Positions 24,090 through 34,374 of a stretch of DNA of 36,224 nt are shown here, piece after piece (within the stretch, counting starts at the first letter, position 1; each line of letters opens with the position of its first letter). The stretch lies in assembly GCA_937867335.1 (NCBI GenBank), contig CALMKX010000085.1:1-36224 (forward strand), read 5' to 3'. The notes under the pieces were generated by a model. That model had not been told where the DNA came from, made no database searches, and was given only the letters and a program-made list of their open reading frames with translations. The translations under genes were made by a program, and so were the position numbers. The DNA is from an uncultured Acidobacteriota bacterium. GTDB lineage: Bacteria; Acidobacteriota; Thermoanaerobaculia; Multivoradales; SZUA-115.

Positions 24090-24491
24090 ATGGGCAAGGC
24101 ACAAGGCAGGCAGGCGAGAAGGGAAACACGGGGTTTGCTTCGCTACGAGCACCGCAGCCAGCCGGTGGCGAGTCGCCGGGCGTTCTTCCGGCGCGTTGCG
24201 CTGCATGGTGGCGTGACGGTGGCGTGGTTGGGCTTTTCACTCCTGGTGGGGACGATGGGCTACTGCGAAACGGAGTCGATGAGCTGGCTGGACGGGTTGC
24301 TCAATGCGTCGATGATCTTGACCGGCATGGGGCCGGTGAGCCCTCTCCGCACCACGGCAGGAAAGCTGTTTGCCTCAGGCTATGCGCTCTACTCGGGGGT
24401 GGTGTTCGTGGCGAGCGCCGGCCTGCTGGTGGCCCCCTTCCTCCATCGCCTGATGCACAAGGTGCATCTGGACGAAGATGACGTGAGCTAG
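24090..24491 (+). CDS. Small two-helix membrane protein of unknown function
   Basis: This 133-aa protein has a basic cytoplasmic N-terminus (1-38) and a first helix at about 39-58 (VTVAWLGFSLLVGTMGY). A shorter hydrophobic loop follows (WLDGLLNASMILTGMGPV, about 66-83), then a second helix (about 93-117) and an acidic tail (HLDEDDVS). The helix-loop-helix layout with TGMGP in the loop recalls the pore region of two-helix potassium channels, but no TVGYG filter is present. I believe homologues in other Gram-negative bacteria are annotated only as hypothetical. GAGAGG lies 6 bases before the ATG. It starts just 17 bp beyond the upstream terminator and so needs its own promoter or read-through. 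Confidence 0.75.
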   Translation: MGKAQGRQARRETRGLLRYEHRSQPVASRRAFFRRVALHGGVTVAWLGFSLLVGTMGYCETESMSWLDGLLNASMILTGMGPVSPLRTTAGKLFASGYALYSGVVFVASAGLLVAPFLHRLMHKVHLDEDDVS

Positions 24492-24502
24492 CTGCGGCGG
24501 CC

Positions 24503-24583
24503 GCACGGAGGCTCGGGCTTCTGCGGTGCTCGGCCTCGACCCCGTTGGGGTGCCTCCGCTCCTCGTAGCCCGAGCCTCCGTGC
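24503..24583. repeat. 17-bp perfect inverted repeat between convergent genes
   Basis: GCACGGAGGCTCGGGCT (24503-24519) is repeated as its exact reverse complement at 24567-24583, around 47 bases that hold a smaller ACCCC-GTT-GGGGT hairpin. It fills the 122-bp gap between the small membrane protein and the LolA-like gene. It may act as a two-way terminator or protect mRNA ends. Its sequence is unrelated to the palindrome at 3102. Confidence 0.8.
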
Positions 24584-24613
24584 TCTGGTCTGCTCGGGCT
24601 CCTGGGGTTCTTG

Positions 24614-25378
24614 CTAGCCCTTGTCGGGGCCCCTGGGGGCGAAGGCGCTTTCGGGAAGGACGGGGTTGATCTGCACTTCGAGGATGGTGAGCAGGGCGTA
24701 GCGGGCGCCGTACTCTTTCTCGATGCGATGGGGCAGGAGGATCTCGCCGACCTTCTTGAAGTCGGAGAAATAGGCCCGTTGGGCCATGGGATCGGCCTTC
24801 TGGGTCATGTCGTAGACGGTCGAGTCCACGGCCACCTCAAGGTAGGTGGAGGGGTCGAGGTGCCAGGTCTCCACCAGGCCGTCCTTGCGGGTCACCTTGA
24901 GGTCCACGGTGGTCTGGCCGTCGATGGCGCCACGGCCCACCAGCTCCACTTTGTGACCCTTGGCGGCGTAGTCGATCAGCAGGGGCTCGGTTTCCATCTG
25001 CTGGTCGAGCAGGGCCTCCTGAGGCTGGTCCGGCTTGCCGACCTTGCCCTCATCGGCGAAGTGCAGACTCCACCACAGCTCCTTGCCGTCGTGACCGAAA
25101 GCGACCGGGCCGTCGAGGTAGTTGGTCTCGAAGCGGAAGAGGTTCGGCCGCCGCCAGATCAGCCTCATGGGCTGTTCCTGGCTGAAGGTGGTGTAGGTCC
25201 CGGCCATGCGCAGGCTGTTCACCTTCTTCCAGGCTTCGAGACCGCCGCGGGCGGTGACGTAGCGGGAGACCACCTCGTCGGCGGTCTGCGCCACGGCAGC
25301 CTGGGCCATCGGCGGCGACAGGAGGAGGGCCAGCAGAGCCAGGAGGCCGAGCGCGGCAAGGCGAGTGGGAGCGCGCAT
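24614..25378 (-). CDS. LolA-like periplasmic protein
   Basis: This 254-aa protein has a signal peptide (MRAPTRLAALGLLALLALLLSPPMAQA) and the opening TADEVVSRYVTARGGLEAWKKVNSLRMAGTYTTFSQEQPMRLIWRRPNLFRFE. That is the half-barrel pattern of outer-membrane lipoprotein-sorting (LolA/LolB-like) domains. The second half (LKVTRKDGLVETWHLDPSTYLEVAVDSTVYD, then FSDFKKVGEILLPHRIEKEY) is typical of the same superfamily. The ATG at 25378 is preferred over the one at 25393 because GAGGAGAGGA directly precedes it. It starts 11 bp after the propeller gene, so the pair is co-transcribed. A general hydrophobic-ligand carrier role is likely; it is not necessarily the housekeeping LolA. Confidence 0.85.
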   Translation of the reverse strand: MRAPTRLAALGLLALLALLLSPPMAQAAVAQTADEVVSRYVTARGGLEAWKKVNSLRMAGTYTTFSQEQPMRLIWRRPNLFRFETNYLDGPVAFGHDGKELWWSLHFADEGKVGKPDQPQEALLDQQMETEPLLIDYAAKGHKVELVGRGAIDGQTTVDLKVTRKDGLVETWHLDPSTYLEVAVDSTVYDMTQKADPMAQRAYFSDFKKVGEILLPHRIEKEYGARYALLTILEVQINPVLPESAFAPRGPDKG

Positions 25379-25389
25379 GGTTCCTCTCC

Positions 25390-26661
25390 TCATTGGGGGC
25401 TGTTGGCAGCGGTTTCGGCCTCCTGGAGGCCATCGACGCCCGGGCCGATCTCGAGGCAGAGCAACTCGTCCTGGTCGCGCAGGAAGAGGCGGGTTCCGGC
25501 CACCGAGAGAGCGGTCCAGGTACGGCCGGTGAGGGCCTGGAACTGGCCTTTCTCCTGGTAGGCGTCCGGACGGGCTTCCACCAGGGTCAGCAGTCCGTTG
25601 TCCGAGAGCACGAAGAGGAGGCCGTCGGCGGAGATCACAGAGCCCTTGCCGAAGCCTCGATGGGCCCAGGCCTGCTCACCCGTGGCCATCGAGATCGCCT
25701 TCAAGGTGGCGTTGTCGAAGCCGTAGAGGTAGTCGCCCACGGGCACGGCAGCGTGCACGTGGTTGCGCATCAGGCGGTTCTCCCACACCCGTTCGACCTT
25801 CGGCTGGCCGTTTTCCGAGCCGATCCGCAGGAGCTCTCCGCCGACGTCCTCGGAGGTAGAGAGGTAGACCTGGTCCGGCGGCAGGAAGACCGGCATGGAC
25901 AGAACGTAGGGCGGGGCCGGTGACCGCCAGTTCACCTTGCCCTCGGGAGTGAGGGAGACCAGTTCGGGTTCTTTCTGACGGACGGTGAGGATCTGGTGCA
26001 CACCGCCCAGGTTGACGGCGATCGGCGACGAATAGCCGGTTGGAGCCTCGCCGAAGGTCCAGCGAGTCTTGCCGGTGGCACGGTCGAGGGCCACCAGCCC
26101 TTTGCCACCGGGCCCGCCGGCGTCGATCACCACCAGCTCGCCGTCCACCAGGGGCGAAGGGGCGAAGCCGAAGCGGGGCTGCTCGCCACCGAACGTGGCC
26201 AGGAGGTCCACGCTCCAGGCCGCCTTGCCGTCGGCAGCCGACAGCGCCGAGAGCTTGCCGCGGCCGCTCGCCGCGTAGACCACGCCGTCCACCACCGTGG
26301 GTGTGGACCGCGGGCCATCACCGAACTCGCCGGTGAAACGGGGCCCCAGGGGGCTCTTCCACAGCTCCTGGCCGGTGGCGGCGTCGAAGCTGTAGGCCCA
26401 GTCGCTCTCACCCTCGGCGGCCAGGGTGTAGACCCGCCCGTCCGCCACGGCGATCGAGGAGAAGCCCGGGCCGATCGGCCGCTTCCACACCACGAAGGGC
26501 CCCTTGACTGGCCACTGGCGGGCGAGGCCACGGCTGGTGCCCACGCCGTTGCGCGCCGGGCCGCGCATCTGCGGCCAGTCGGTTTCGCCGCCGGAGCTGG
26601 ACACGGCGACCCAGGAGAGAGGCAGAACGAGACCGCAGAGGAGAGCCAGGCGACGTCGCAT
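25390..26661 (-). CDS. Exported PQQ-type beta-propeller protein
   Basis: This 423-aa protein has a signal peptide (MRRRLALLCGLVLPLSWVAVSSSG) and PQQ-like propeller blades. It starts WPQMRGPARNGVGTSRGLARQWPVKGPFVVWKRPIGPGFSSIAVADGRVYTLAAEGESDWAYSFDAATGQELWKSPLG. Further blades are VYAASGRGKLSALSAADGKAAWSVDL and VIDAGGPGGKGLVALDRATGKTRWTFGEA. The WPQMRGPxRNG opening marks the outer-membrane-assembly-like PQQ group common in Acidobacteriota and Planctomycetes. These usually bind no PQQ and act as scaffolds or unknown enzymes. The ATG at 26661 follows GAGGAAAA and begins the signal peptide; an in-frame GTG/ATG upstream is not needed. It is the first gene of the pair with the LolA-like protein. 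Confidence 0.88.
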   Translation of the reverse strand: MRRRLALLCGLVLPLSWVAVSSSGGETDWPQMRGPARNGVGTSRGLARQWPVKGPFVVWKRPIGPGFSSIAVADGRVYTLAAEGESDWAYSFDAATGQELWKSPLGPRFTGEFGDGPRSTPTVVDGVVYAASGRGKLSALSAADGKAAWSVDLLATFGGEQPRFGFAPSPLVDGELVVIDAGGPGGKGLVALDRATGKTRWTFGEAPTGYSSPIAVNLGGVHQILTVRQKEPELVSLTPEGKVNWRSPAPPYVLSMPVFLPPDQVYLSTSEDVGGELLRIGSENGQPKVERVWENRLMRNHVHAAVPVGDYLYGFDNATLKAISMATGEQAWAHRGFGKGSVISADGLLFVLSDNGLLTLVEARPDAYQEKGQFQALTGRTWTALSVAGTRLFLRDQDELLCLEIGPGVDGLQEAETAANSPQ

Positions 26662-26754
26662 GCACGTTTTCCTCGAGCCAGAAGCCAACCAACCGACCAT
26701 GCGCCAAATCGAGCGAATCCGACAGGTATACGTCGTCGGTCGCCCAAGGTTGAT

Positions 26755-26772
26755 GCGGCGGGCTCCCGCCGC
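26755..26772 (-). terminator. Hairpin directly after speA
   Basis: A 7-bp perfect stem GCGGCGG/CCGCCGC with a 4-base loop starts one base after the speA stop (minus strand). No T-run follows, so it may be a weak or Rho-assisted stop. Confidence 0.4.
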
Positions 26773-26773
26773 T

Positions 26774-28687
<1,914 letters not shown>

Positions 28688-28801
28688 GCTGGTCTTTCTC
28701 CTGGAGGCTGTCGACGCCACGGAGAACGCCGCGGGCCGCCGAGCAGCACAAAGGCGAGAAATCTACCAGAGACGGCAGGAGAAGTTGAGGGATCGCGGGC
28801 G

Positions 28802-28807
28802 TACAAT
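28802..28807 (+). promoter_or_regulatory. -10 element TACAAT close to the kinase start
   Basis: TACAAT (with G before it) ends only 9 bases before the kinase ATG at 28817, so the transcript would be almost leaderless; there is no Shine-Dalgarno site. A TTGAGG at 28785 is too close to serve as the -35. Confidence 0.4.
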
Positions 28808-28816
28808 TTCGCGGCG

Positions 28817-30490
28817 ATGAACGGCCCCGCGCTCGACGAGCTCTATCGGCTGCGCCCGTCCCTCTTCGGCCGAGTCCTGGCGGCGGATCTGACTCGCCTG
28901 GCCACGGCGGAAAAGGCGGTCGCTTTCTTCCTCGCCTCGGTGACTTCTTACCTCGAGGCGGATGGAGCCTGGCTCTATCCGGCACGAAGCGCCGCCGAGG
29001 TGGCCCTGCCTCGGCCCCTGATCCACGGCCCCGCCGAGCTCTACGACGAGCGCCTGGCCGGGGCCTTCTGCGCCGAGGAGCGGCCCGAGGTGCCGAGGAG
29101 TACGCTGCTGGCGCCGCTCCGGGCCCATGGCCGCCGGCTGGGAGTGCTGGGACTGGCGCGGGCGGCGGGGGAGTTCGACCTCGGCGCCGGCCGGGTGCTC
29201 AACAAGCTGGTGCCGATCCTGGGCGCCGACCTCGCCCGCCGCGACGACGAGCAGCTGGCCCGGGTGCTCGATCGGATCCGGGAGAAGATCATCGCGCAGC
29301 TGCGCCCTCGGGACCTCGCCTACCAGATTCTCGACGGCCTCGCCCAGCTGGTGCACTACGACCATTCCGCCGCGCTCTTCCTGTTCGATCCGCAAGCCAA
29401 GGTAATGCGGCTGGACGCCGAGAAGGTGGCCTGGACCAAGGCCAAGAGCGGCTTCATCGGCCTCGAGCTGGCCGCGCCGGAAGCGCTGGTGGCGAGCCTG
29501 GCCGAGCCGCCGGCGATCAAGATCCTCACCCCGAGCTCGGCGGAGGATGCCCTCGCCGCACTGTTCCAGCCGTACGAGCGCTACTCCCAGGGCCGGGGCA
29601 TTCCACCGGTTTCGGCCACGCTCTACGCCCCGCTGTGGGTGGGCACCGAGCTTCTCGGGCTGCTCAAGATCGCCGCCTTCGCGCGCGCTCCCTTCGACGC
29701 CCGGGACGCCTCGATCGTCGAACGCTTCCTGCCCGCGGCCGAAGTGGCCCTCGCCAACGTGCAGGCCAATCTGCGGCTTGAGGATCGTGCCGTCGAAGCG
29801 GAAAGCCGCGCCGGCCTGGTGACCCTCGCCCGGGCGGTGGCCCACGATGTCAACCAGGCGGTGGGGACCATCCTTCTGCTCGCCGACCAGGCGCGGGCCG
29901 ACCTCGCGGACGGCCGGGGCGACCCGGTGCAGCTGGCGATGGACCTCGAGGAGATCCTCGAGAAGGCGAGCCTGTGCCGGCGGATCTTCGGCAACATGCT
30001 GCGAGTGGGGACCGAGCGGCTGGGGGCCGGGCCGGTGGATCTCAACCGTCTGGTCGAGGAGCTGGTACCCCTGTTCTCCGCCCAGGTCGGCGGCCGGCCG
30101 ATCGAGCTTAGCTTCGCCCTGGCCGAGTCCCTGCCGGTGGTACGGGCTTCTCGGCCTCACCTGGAGCGCATCCTGTGGAACCTGGTGACCAACGCCATCG
30201 AGGCCCTGGCAGGCCGTTCCGGGCGGATCGAGGTGGCGACCGAGCGGGACGGGGAAGCGGCCGTTCGCCTGGCCGTGGCCGACAACGGACCGGGAATCGA
30301 GGCGGAGATCCTGAACAAGGTGCAGGAGCCGTTCTTCACCACCAAGCCCAATGGCCACGGCCTGGGCCTGTCCATCTGCCGCTCCCTCGCCTGGCAGCTG
30401 GGGGGCTCCCTCCACCTCGACAGCACGCCGGGTGAGGGCACTCGGGCCGAGGTTCGGCTGCCGGTGGTGGCTGCGGAGAACGCCCCATGA
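28817..30490 (+). CDS. GAF-domain sensor histidine kinase
   Basis: This soluble 557-aa kinase has no membrane helices. Two GAF-like sensor regions precede the kinase core: about 20-145 (VTSYLEADGAWLYP, STLLAPLRAHGRRLGVLGLARAAGEFD) and about 160-320 (LAQLVHYDHSAALFLFDP, TLYAPLWVGTELLGLLKIAAFARAPFDARDASIVERFL). The phospho-acceptor box is ARAVAHDVNQAVGTILLLADQAR with His343. The ATPase domain has the N box (NLVTNAIEAL), G1 (VADNGPGIE), F (PFFTTKPNGHG) and G2 (LGLSICRSLA). The downstream response regulator starts inside its stop (ATGA), so the two form a cognate pair. The signal is unknown; a small-molecule or redox cue via GAF is likely. Confidence 0.93.
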   Translation: MNGPALDELYRLRPSLFGRVLAADLTRLATAEKAVAFFLASVTSYLEADGAWLYPARSAAEVALPRPLIHGPAELYDERLAGAFCAEERPEVPRSTLLAPLRAHGRRLGVLGLARAAGEFDLGAGRVLNKLVPILGADLARRDDEQLARVLDRIREKIIAQLRPRDLAYQILDGLAQLVHYDHSAALFLFDPQAKVMRLDAEKVAWTKAKSGFIGLELAAPEALVASLAEPPAIKILTPSSAEDALAALFQPYERYSQGRGIPPVSATLYAPLWVGTELLGLLKIAAFARAPFDARDASIVERFLPAAEVALANVQANLRLEDRAVEAESRAGLVTLARAVAHDVNQAVGTILLLADQARADLADGRGDPVQLAMDLEEILEKASLCRRIFGNMLRVGTERLGAGPVDLNRLVEELVPLFSAQVGGRPIELSFALAESLPVVRASRPHLERILWNLVTNAIEALAGRSGRIEVATERDGEAAVRLAVADNGPGIEAEILNKVQEPFFTTKPNGHGLGLSICRSLAWQLGGSLHLDSTPGEGTRAEVRLPVVAAENAP

Positions 30491-31638
30491 CTCCTCTGCC
30501 GGCCATTCTTCTGGTGGAGGACGATCCCGGCATGCGGCGGGCGGTCGAGCGGGTGCTCGGGCCGTTCTACGCCGTGCAGGCGGCCACCACGGTGCGCGAG
30601 GCCCTGGCCCTGCTCTCCCGGCCCGGCCTCGAGGTGGCGCTGATCGACGTCCAGCTACCGGATGGCGACGGCTACGCCTTGACCCGCACCATCCAGCAGC
30701 GCCAGCCCGAGGTGGACGTCATCCTGATGACCGGCTCGAGCAGCGGCTCGGACGAGAACCTCTACCGGGCGCTCGAGGAGAACGCCTTCTATTTCCTCTA
30801 CAAGCCCTTCGAGCGAAGGGTGCTGCTGGCTCTGGTGGAGCGCTGCCTCCGCCTCAAGCGGGAGCGCCGGGCCAAGGAGGCCTTCTCCCGCCAGGCGCAG
30901 GCGGACCTCGAGCAGGCCCGTCGCTTCCAGCACAGCCTGCTGCCCCGCGGCACCGTATCGGCCCTGGGCTGGAAGGCCGAGGGGCGGTTCCGGCCCTGCG
31001 ATGCGCTGGGCGGAGATTTCTACCAGGTGCACCAGGACTTGCGTGGCTCCCTGGTGTTCTCGCTCTCGGACGTGGTGGGCCACGGCGTCTCTGCGGCGAT
31101 GGTGGCGGGCATGGTGCGCTCCGCCCTCGACGCCGCGCGACGCAAGAACCCGGATCCGGTCCACGTGATCTCCGAGGTCGCCACTGGCGCCGACTTCCTC
31201 TCCGCGCCTCGCTTCGTCACCCTGATCTACGGCCAGCTCTTCGCCGACGGCCGCTGTCGCTACGGTAACGCCGGCCACCCGCCGCTGCTCTGGCTGGGAG
31301 CGCAGCCGGCCCCTCGGGAGCTCTCGGCCACCGGCCCGCTGCTCACCAGCTCGCTTGCGAGCCTCAATCGGCGGGTGGAGGAGGTCCACCTGGCGGTGGG
31401 CGACCGCCTCCTGCTCTACTCGGACGGCCTGTTCGAAGCCCGGGACGCCGCCGACCGCGAGCTCGGCATCCCCGGAGTGGCCGAGCTCTTCGGCGAAACG
31501 CGCGACCTGCCCCTCGGTGAGGCCCTCGATCGGCTGCTCACCGAGCTCGCCCGCCACTGCGGCGGGCGGCCTCTCGAGGACGACGTCACCCTCTTGCTCC
31601 TCGAGCGCACCAGCCAGGCCGAGGAGACGGGCTGCTAG
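30487..31638 (+). CDS. Response regulator with SpoIIE/RsbU-type PP2C phosphatase output
   Basis: This 383-aa protein has an N-terminal receiver (1-120) with acidic pocket Glu11-Asp12-Asp13, phospho-acceptor Asp54 in LIDVQLPDGDG, Thr82 and Lys106 (LYKPF). A coiled linker (ERRAKEAFSRQAQADLEQARRFQHSLLP) leads into a PP2C-type Ser/Thr phosphatase. Metal-binding motifs are DALGGDFYQ, LSDVVGHGVSAAMVAGMVRSAL, FVTLIYGQL, YGNAGHPPLLWL, LLLYSDGLFEA and the closing DDVTLLLLE. Such proteins dephosphorylate anti-sigma-factor antagonists (STAS proteins) in partner switching. No STAS or RsbW-type gene lies next to it, so the target is elsewhere. The ATG overlaps the kinase stop by four bases. Confidence 0.95.
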   Translation: MTPLPAILLVEDDPGMRRAVERVLGPFYAVQAATTVREALALLSRPGLEVALIDVQLPDGDGYALTRTIQQRQPEVDVILMTGSSSGSDENLYRALEENAFYFLYKPFERRVLLALVERCLRLKRERRAKEAFSRQAQADLEQARRFQHSLLPRGTVSALGWKAEGRFRPCDALGGDFYQVHQDLRGSLVFSLSDVVGHGVSAAMVAGMVRSALDAARRKNPDPVHVISEVATGADFLSAPRFVTLIYGQLFADGRCRYGNAGHPPLLWLGAQPAPRELSATGPLLTSSLASLNRRVEEVHLAVGDRLLLYSDGLFEARDAADRELGIPGVAELFGETRDLPLGEALDRLLTELARHCGGRPLEDDVTLLLLERTSQAEETGC

Positions 31639-31679
31639 ACTCTCGGCGCCAACAACAGGACGGCGTGCCGGGAGGCTGT

Positions 31680-32570
31680 GTGCAGAGAACGATCTCGACG
31701 ATCGGAGTACCGATGGACCTCGGCCAGTCGCGGCGGGGTGTCGACATGGGACCGAGCGCGGTCCGCTACGGCGGGCTCGCTCAGCGGCTGCGCGCCCTGG
31801 GATTCGTGGTCAACGACGTGGGAGATGTGCCGGTTCGAGAGCGTGACACCCTGCCCGAGGGTGGCGGAATGCTCTATCTGTCGGCGGCGGTGGAGGCCTG
31901 TCAGGCCGCCTACGAGGAAGGAGTGAGAAGCCTCGAGCACGGCGCGCTGCCGATTTTCCTCGGCGGCGACCATTCCATCGCCGTGGGCACCGTGGCGGCG
32001 GCCTCGAGATCCGGCTCGATCGGCCTCTTGTGGGTGGACGCCCACGGCGACTTCAACACGCCGGAGACTTCGCCGACCGGCAACCTCCACGGCATGCCGC
32101 TCGCCGCCCTGACCGGTCGCGGCCGGCGGGAGCTGGTGGATCTCGGCCACACCGGGCCCAAGGTCGATCCCCGCAACGTGGTGCTGATCGGCGTTCGGGA
32201 CCTCGATCCCGAGGAGCGGGTGATGCTCCGCGACAGCGGCGCCACGGTCTACACCATGCGCTCCATCGACGAACGGGGGATCGGCGCCGTGGTGCACGAG
32301 GCGCTCGGGCGCCTATCGCATCTGGCCGGTCTGCACGTCAGCCTGGACATGGACGCTCTCGACCCGCGCGAGGCTCCCGGGGTGGGCACGCCGGTCCCGG
32401 GCGGCCTGAGCTACCGCGAGGCTCACGTGCTGATGGAAATCGTGGCCGACTCCGGGCTCCTGCGCTCGCTCGATGTGGTGGAGATCAACCCGATCCTCGA
32501 TGCGCACAACCACACCGCGCACGTGGCGATCGAGCTGATTCTCTCGGCGCTCGGCAAGAAGATCTACTGA
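31680..32570 (+). CDS. rocF: Arginase
   Basis: This 296-aa binuclear manganese enzyme hydrolyses arginine to ornithine and urea. It is arginase rather than agmatinase by its opening TISTIGVPMDLGQSRRGVDMGPSAVRYGGL and by SPTGNLHGMPLAALTG. Metal ligands are in FLGGDHSIAVGT, LLWVDAHGDFNTPETS and HVSLDMDALDPREAPG. The C-terminus (EINPILDAHNHTAHVAIELI) is intact. The GTG at 31680 is chosen over GTG 31665 because GGGAGG lies at the right distance. It is 41 bp after the phosphatase gene and may be read with it. It overlaps the convergent batD gene by 7 bp at the stops. Confidence 0.95.
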   Translation: MQRTISTIGVPMDLGQSRRGVDMGPSAVRYGGLAQRLRALGFVVNDVGDVPVRERDTLPEGGGMLYLSAAVEACQAAYEEGVRSLEHGALPIFLGGDHSIAVGTVAAASRSGSIGLLWVDAHGDFNTPETSPTGNLHGMPLAALTGRGRRELVDLGHTGPKVDPRNVVLIGVRDLDPEERVMLRDSGATVYTMRSIDERGIGAVVHEALGRLSHLAGLHVSLDMDALDPREAPGVGTPVPGGLSYREAHVLMEIVADSGLLRSLDVVEINPILDAHNHTAHVAIELILSALGKKIY

Positions 32571-34357
32571 CGGGGAGCGGCGGAGGGCGGGCCGCTGGGC
32601 CCGAGAGCGGCCTCCAGGGTCTCGAGCAACGCCGCCACCGTGGCCGAGGAGCAGGGCTCGAGCCGGCAATCACCGCTGAAGCGGGTGGCTTCCATGGCCT
32701 GGAGAGCCGCCGATACCCTCTCGACGAGAGCCGCGTCGAGGTCCGTGCGAGCGAGCTCCGCCCCCGCCTCTTCGGCGGTCAGGGCAAGCCCGCGGCGCCC
32801 GAGCTTCGCTCCGAGGTACTCGCGCACGATCCGCGAAGCCAGCTCGCACGCCACCTCCAAGCGGCCCTGGGCGCTCGCCCTCTCGAGGTCCGCGAAAGCT
32901 CTCTTGGCCTGGCAGTAGGCGTCGCGACACCGAAGCTGATCCGCCTCGCCCGGCTTCGCGGCGCGGTGGCGGCGGGCCAGCACCAGGCCCACCACGCCGA
33001 GCCCGGCGAGAGCGAGAACCCCGGCGAGGGTGAGGGCGCCTTGTCCCGGAGCGTCGGCGAAGAGCGACCAGCCTTCGGCGTCGTCGCCCGGGGAGGCTTC
33101 GCGATCCACCCGTGGCTGCGCTGCCGGGCCAACGGTCGAAGGCGGCTGCAGGGCTCTCTGCCTGGAGGGCTGGACGGTCAGCGCCAGCGTCGAGGTCTGG
33201 GCGGTGCGGTAGTCGCCGGCCTTGGGGTCGAAGTAGACCAGGTTCACGCCCGGGATCTGGTGCTCGCCGCTCGCCTTGGGCACCAGAGCCCGGCTGAAGA
33301 CGCGCTTGCCGCGGATGCCGTGGTCGTTGTAGGTGAGCGAGGAGACCGACTTGTCCGCGTAGGTCTCGATTTCCTCGAGCTCGGGCAGCGAGGGCTCCGG
33401 AATGAGATCCCCGAAGCTATCGCCCACAACTTCGATCTTCAGCGTGGTGGGGTCGCCCAGGCGGATCTCCCGGCGCGACAGCGAGGTGCTCACCTGGTAT
33501 TGGCCGACCAGGCCCGAGAAGCCCTCGGGGCGGGGAGGCAGCGACTGTACCTGGACCTCGAGGGGCTCTGCCTGAAGCCGCTGGCGGATCCCGGGTACGA
33601 AGCGGATCTGGCTGAGCAAGTCCGACGGGTTCAGCTGGCGGACCAGAGCTGCGAGTTCCACCAAGGGGCCGCGGACGGCGAAGGTTCCGGGGCCTTCGGG
33701 GAACAGCGCCCAGCGAATCTCATCCACGGTGTAGTGGTAGCCGCCGACCTCGGCGCCGTATTCCTTGTTGGCTCCCAGGCTCGCTGCCTGGAAACCCTTG
33801 AAGCCCTGGTCGAGGAAGTTCAGGGCGGTGCTGCGCACCCGCCGGAAGAGCCGCCAGGTGTAGACGATCTGCTGGCCAGCGTAGGGTCGGGCGTCGCTCA
33901 CCTCGCCGGTCGCGAAAAAATCCTCGCCAGCTCGTGCCCCGCGGGGCTGGGGGCGAACCGTGAGCGTCAGAGGCTGGGAGCTGAGGGTCTTGCCGCCGAG
34001 GTCGAGCACGATCGGCGGCAGAGGAAAGGTGCCGACCGCCTGCGGGCGCAGCAGATAGTGGAAGGTGAAGGTCGTGGTGAGCTTGCCCGAACCCCAATCC
34101 TTCGACTTGGTAGAGGCGAGATTGATGACTTCGAAGCCGTCCAGGCTGATCGGCGGAGGACTCACCTCGCTGACGTTCTGCACCTCCACGGAGAGCATCG
34201 CCTGCTCGCCGAGGCAGATCTCGTCGCGGTCCAGGCGGGCCGCGATCCCCTGTGCCTCGGCGATCCGGGCGAGAGCCAGTGCCAGCAGCACCACGGCCGC
34301 TCCGGAGCCAGCGCCGGGCAACGAAATCGAGCTGCGAGAGAACCGCTTCTGTGTCAT
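32564..34357 (-). CDS. batD: BatD (oxygen tolerance family) membrane protein
   Basis: This 597-aa protein has an N-terminal signal (LPGAGSGAAVVLLALALARIAEAQ), several Ig-like beta domains and one late membrane helix (about 445-465, LTLAGVLALAGLGVVGLVLARR). A cytoplasmic helical tail follows. BatD family features include GEQAMLSVEVQNVSE, GFEVINLASTKSKDWGSG, TFHYLLRPQAVGTFPLPPI, QQIVYTWRLFRR and LGDPTTLKIEVVGDSFGDLIPEPSLPE. Bat proteins form an envelope complex with MoxR-type ATPases in stress or aerotolerance. The tail region (YCQAKRAFADLERA, LASRIVREYLGAKLG) is typical of the longer BatD. It lies 17 bp after the TPR gene in the same operon; its stop overlaps arginase by 7 bp. Confidence 0.9.
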   Translation of the reverse strand: MTQKRFSRSSISLPGAGSGAAVVLLALALARIAEAQGIAARLDRDEICLGEQAMLSVEVQNVSEVSPPPISLDGFEVINLASTKSKDWGSGKLTTTFTFHYLLRPQAVGTFPLPPIVLDLGGKTLSSQPLTLTVRPQPRGARAGEDFFATGEVSDARPYAGQQIVYTWRLFRRVRSTALNFLDQGFKGFQAASLGANKEYGAEVGGYHYTVDEIRWALFPEGPGTFAVRGPLVELAALVRQLNPSDLLSQIRFVPGIRQRLQAEPLEVQVQSLPPRPEGFSGLVGQYQVSTSLSRREIRLGDPTTLKIEVVGDSFGDLIPEPSLPELEEIETYADKSVSSLTYNDHGIRGKRVFSRALVPKASGEHQIPGVNLVYFDPKAGDYRTAQTSTLALTVQPSRQRALQPPSTVGPAAQPRVDREASPGDDAEGWSLFADAPGQGALTLAGVLALAGLGVVGLVLARRHRAAKPGEADQLRCRDAYCQAKRAFADLERASAQGRLEVACELASRIVREYLGAKLGRRGLALTAEEAGAELARTDLDAALVERVSAALQAMEATRFSGDCRLEPCSSATVAALLETLEAALGPSGPPSAAPRQ

Positions 34358-34374
34358 CCGAAGGAAGCTCGTGC

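Noticed and set aside
21862-24240. A 792-codon open frame on the minus strand
   Set aside because: Same cause: antisense to the second surface gene, low complexity, no recognisable domain.
24090-24491. Potassium channel
   Set aside because: The layout is suggestive, but no selectivity-filter sequence exists, so only the observation is reported.
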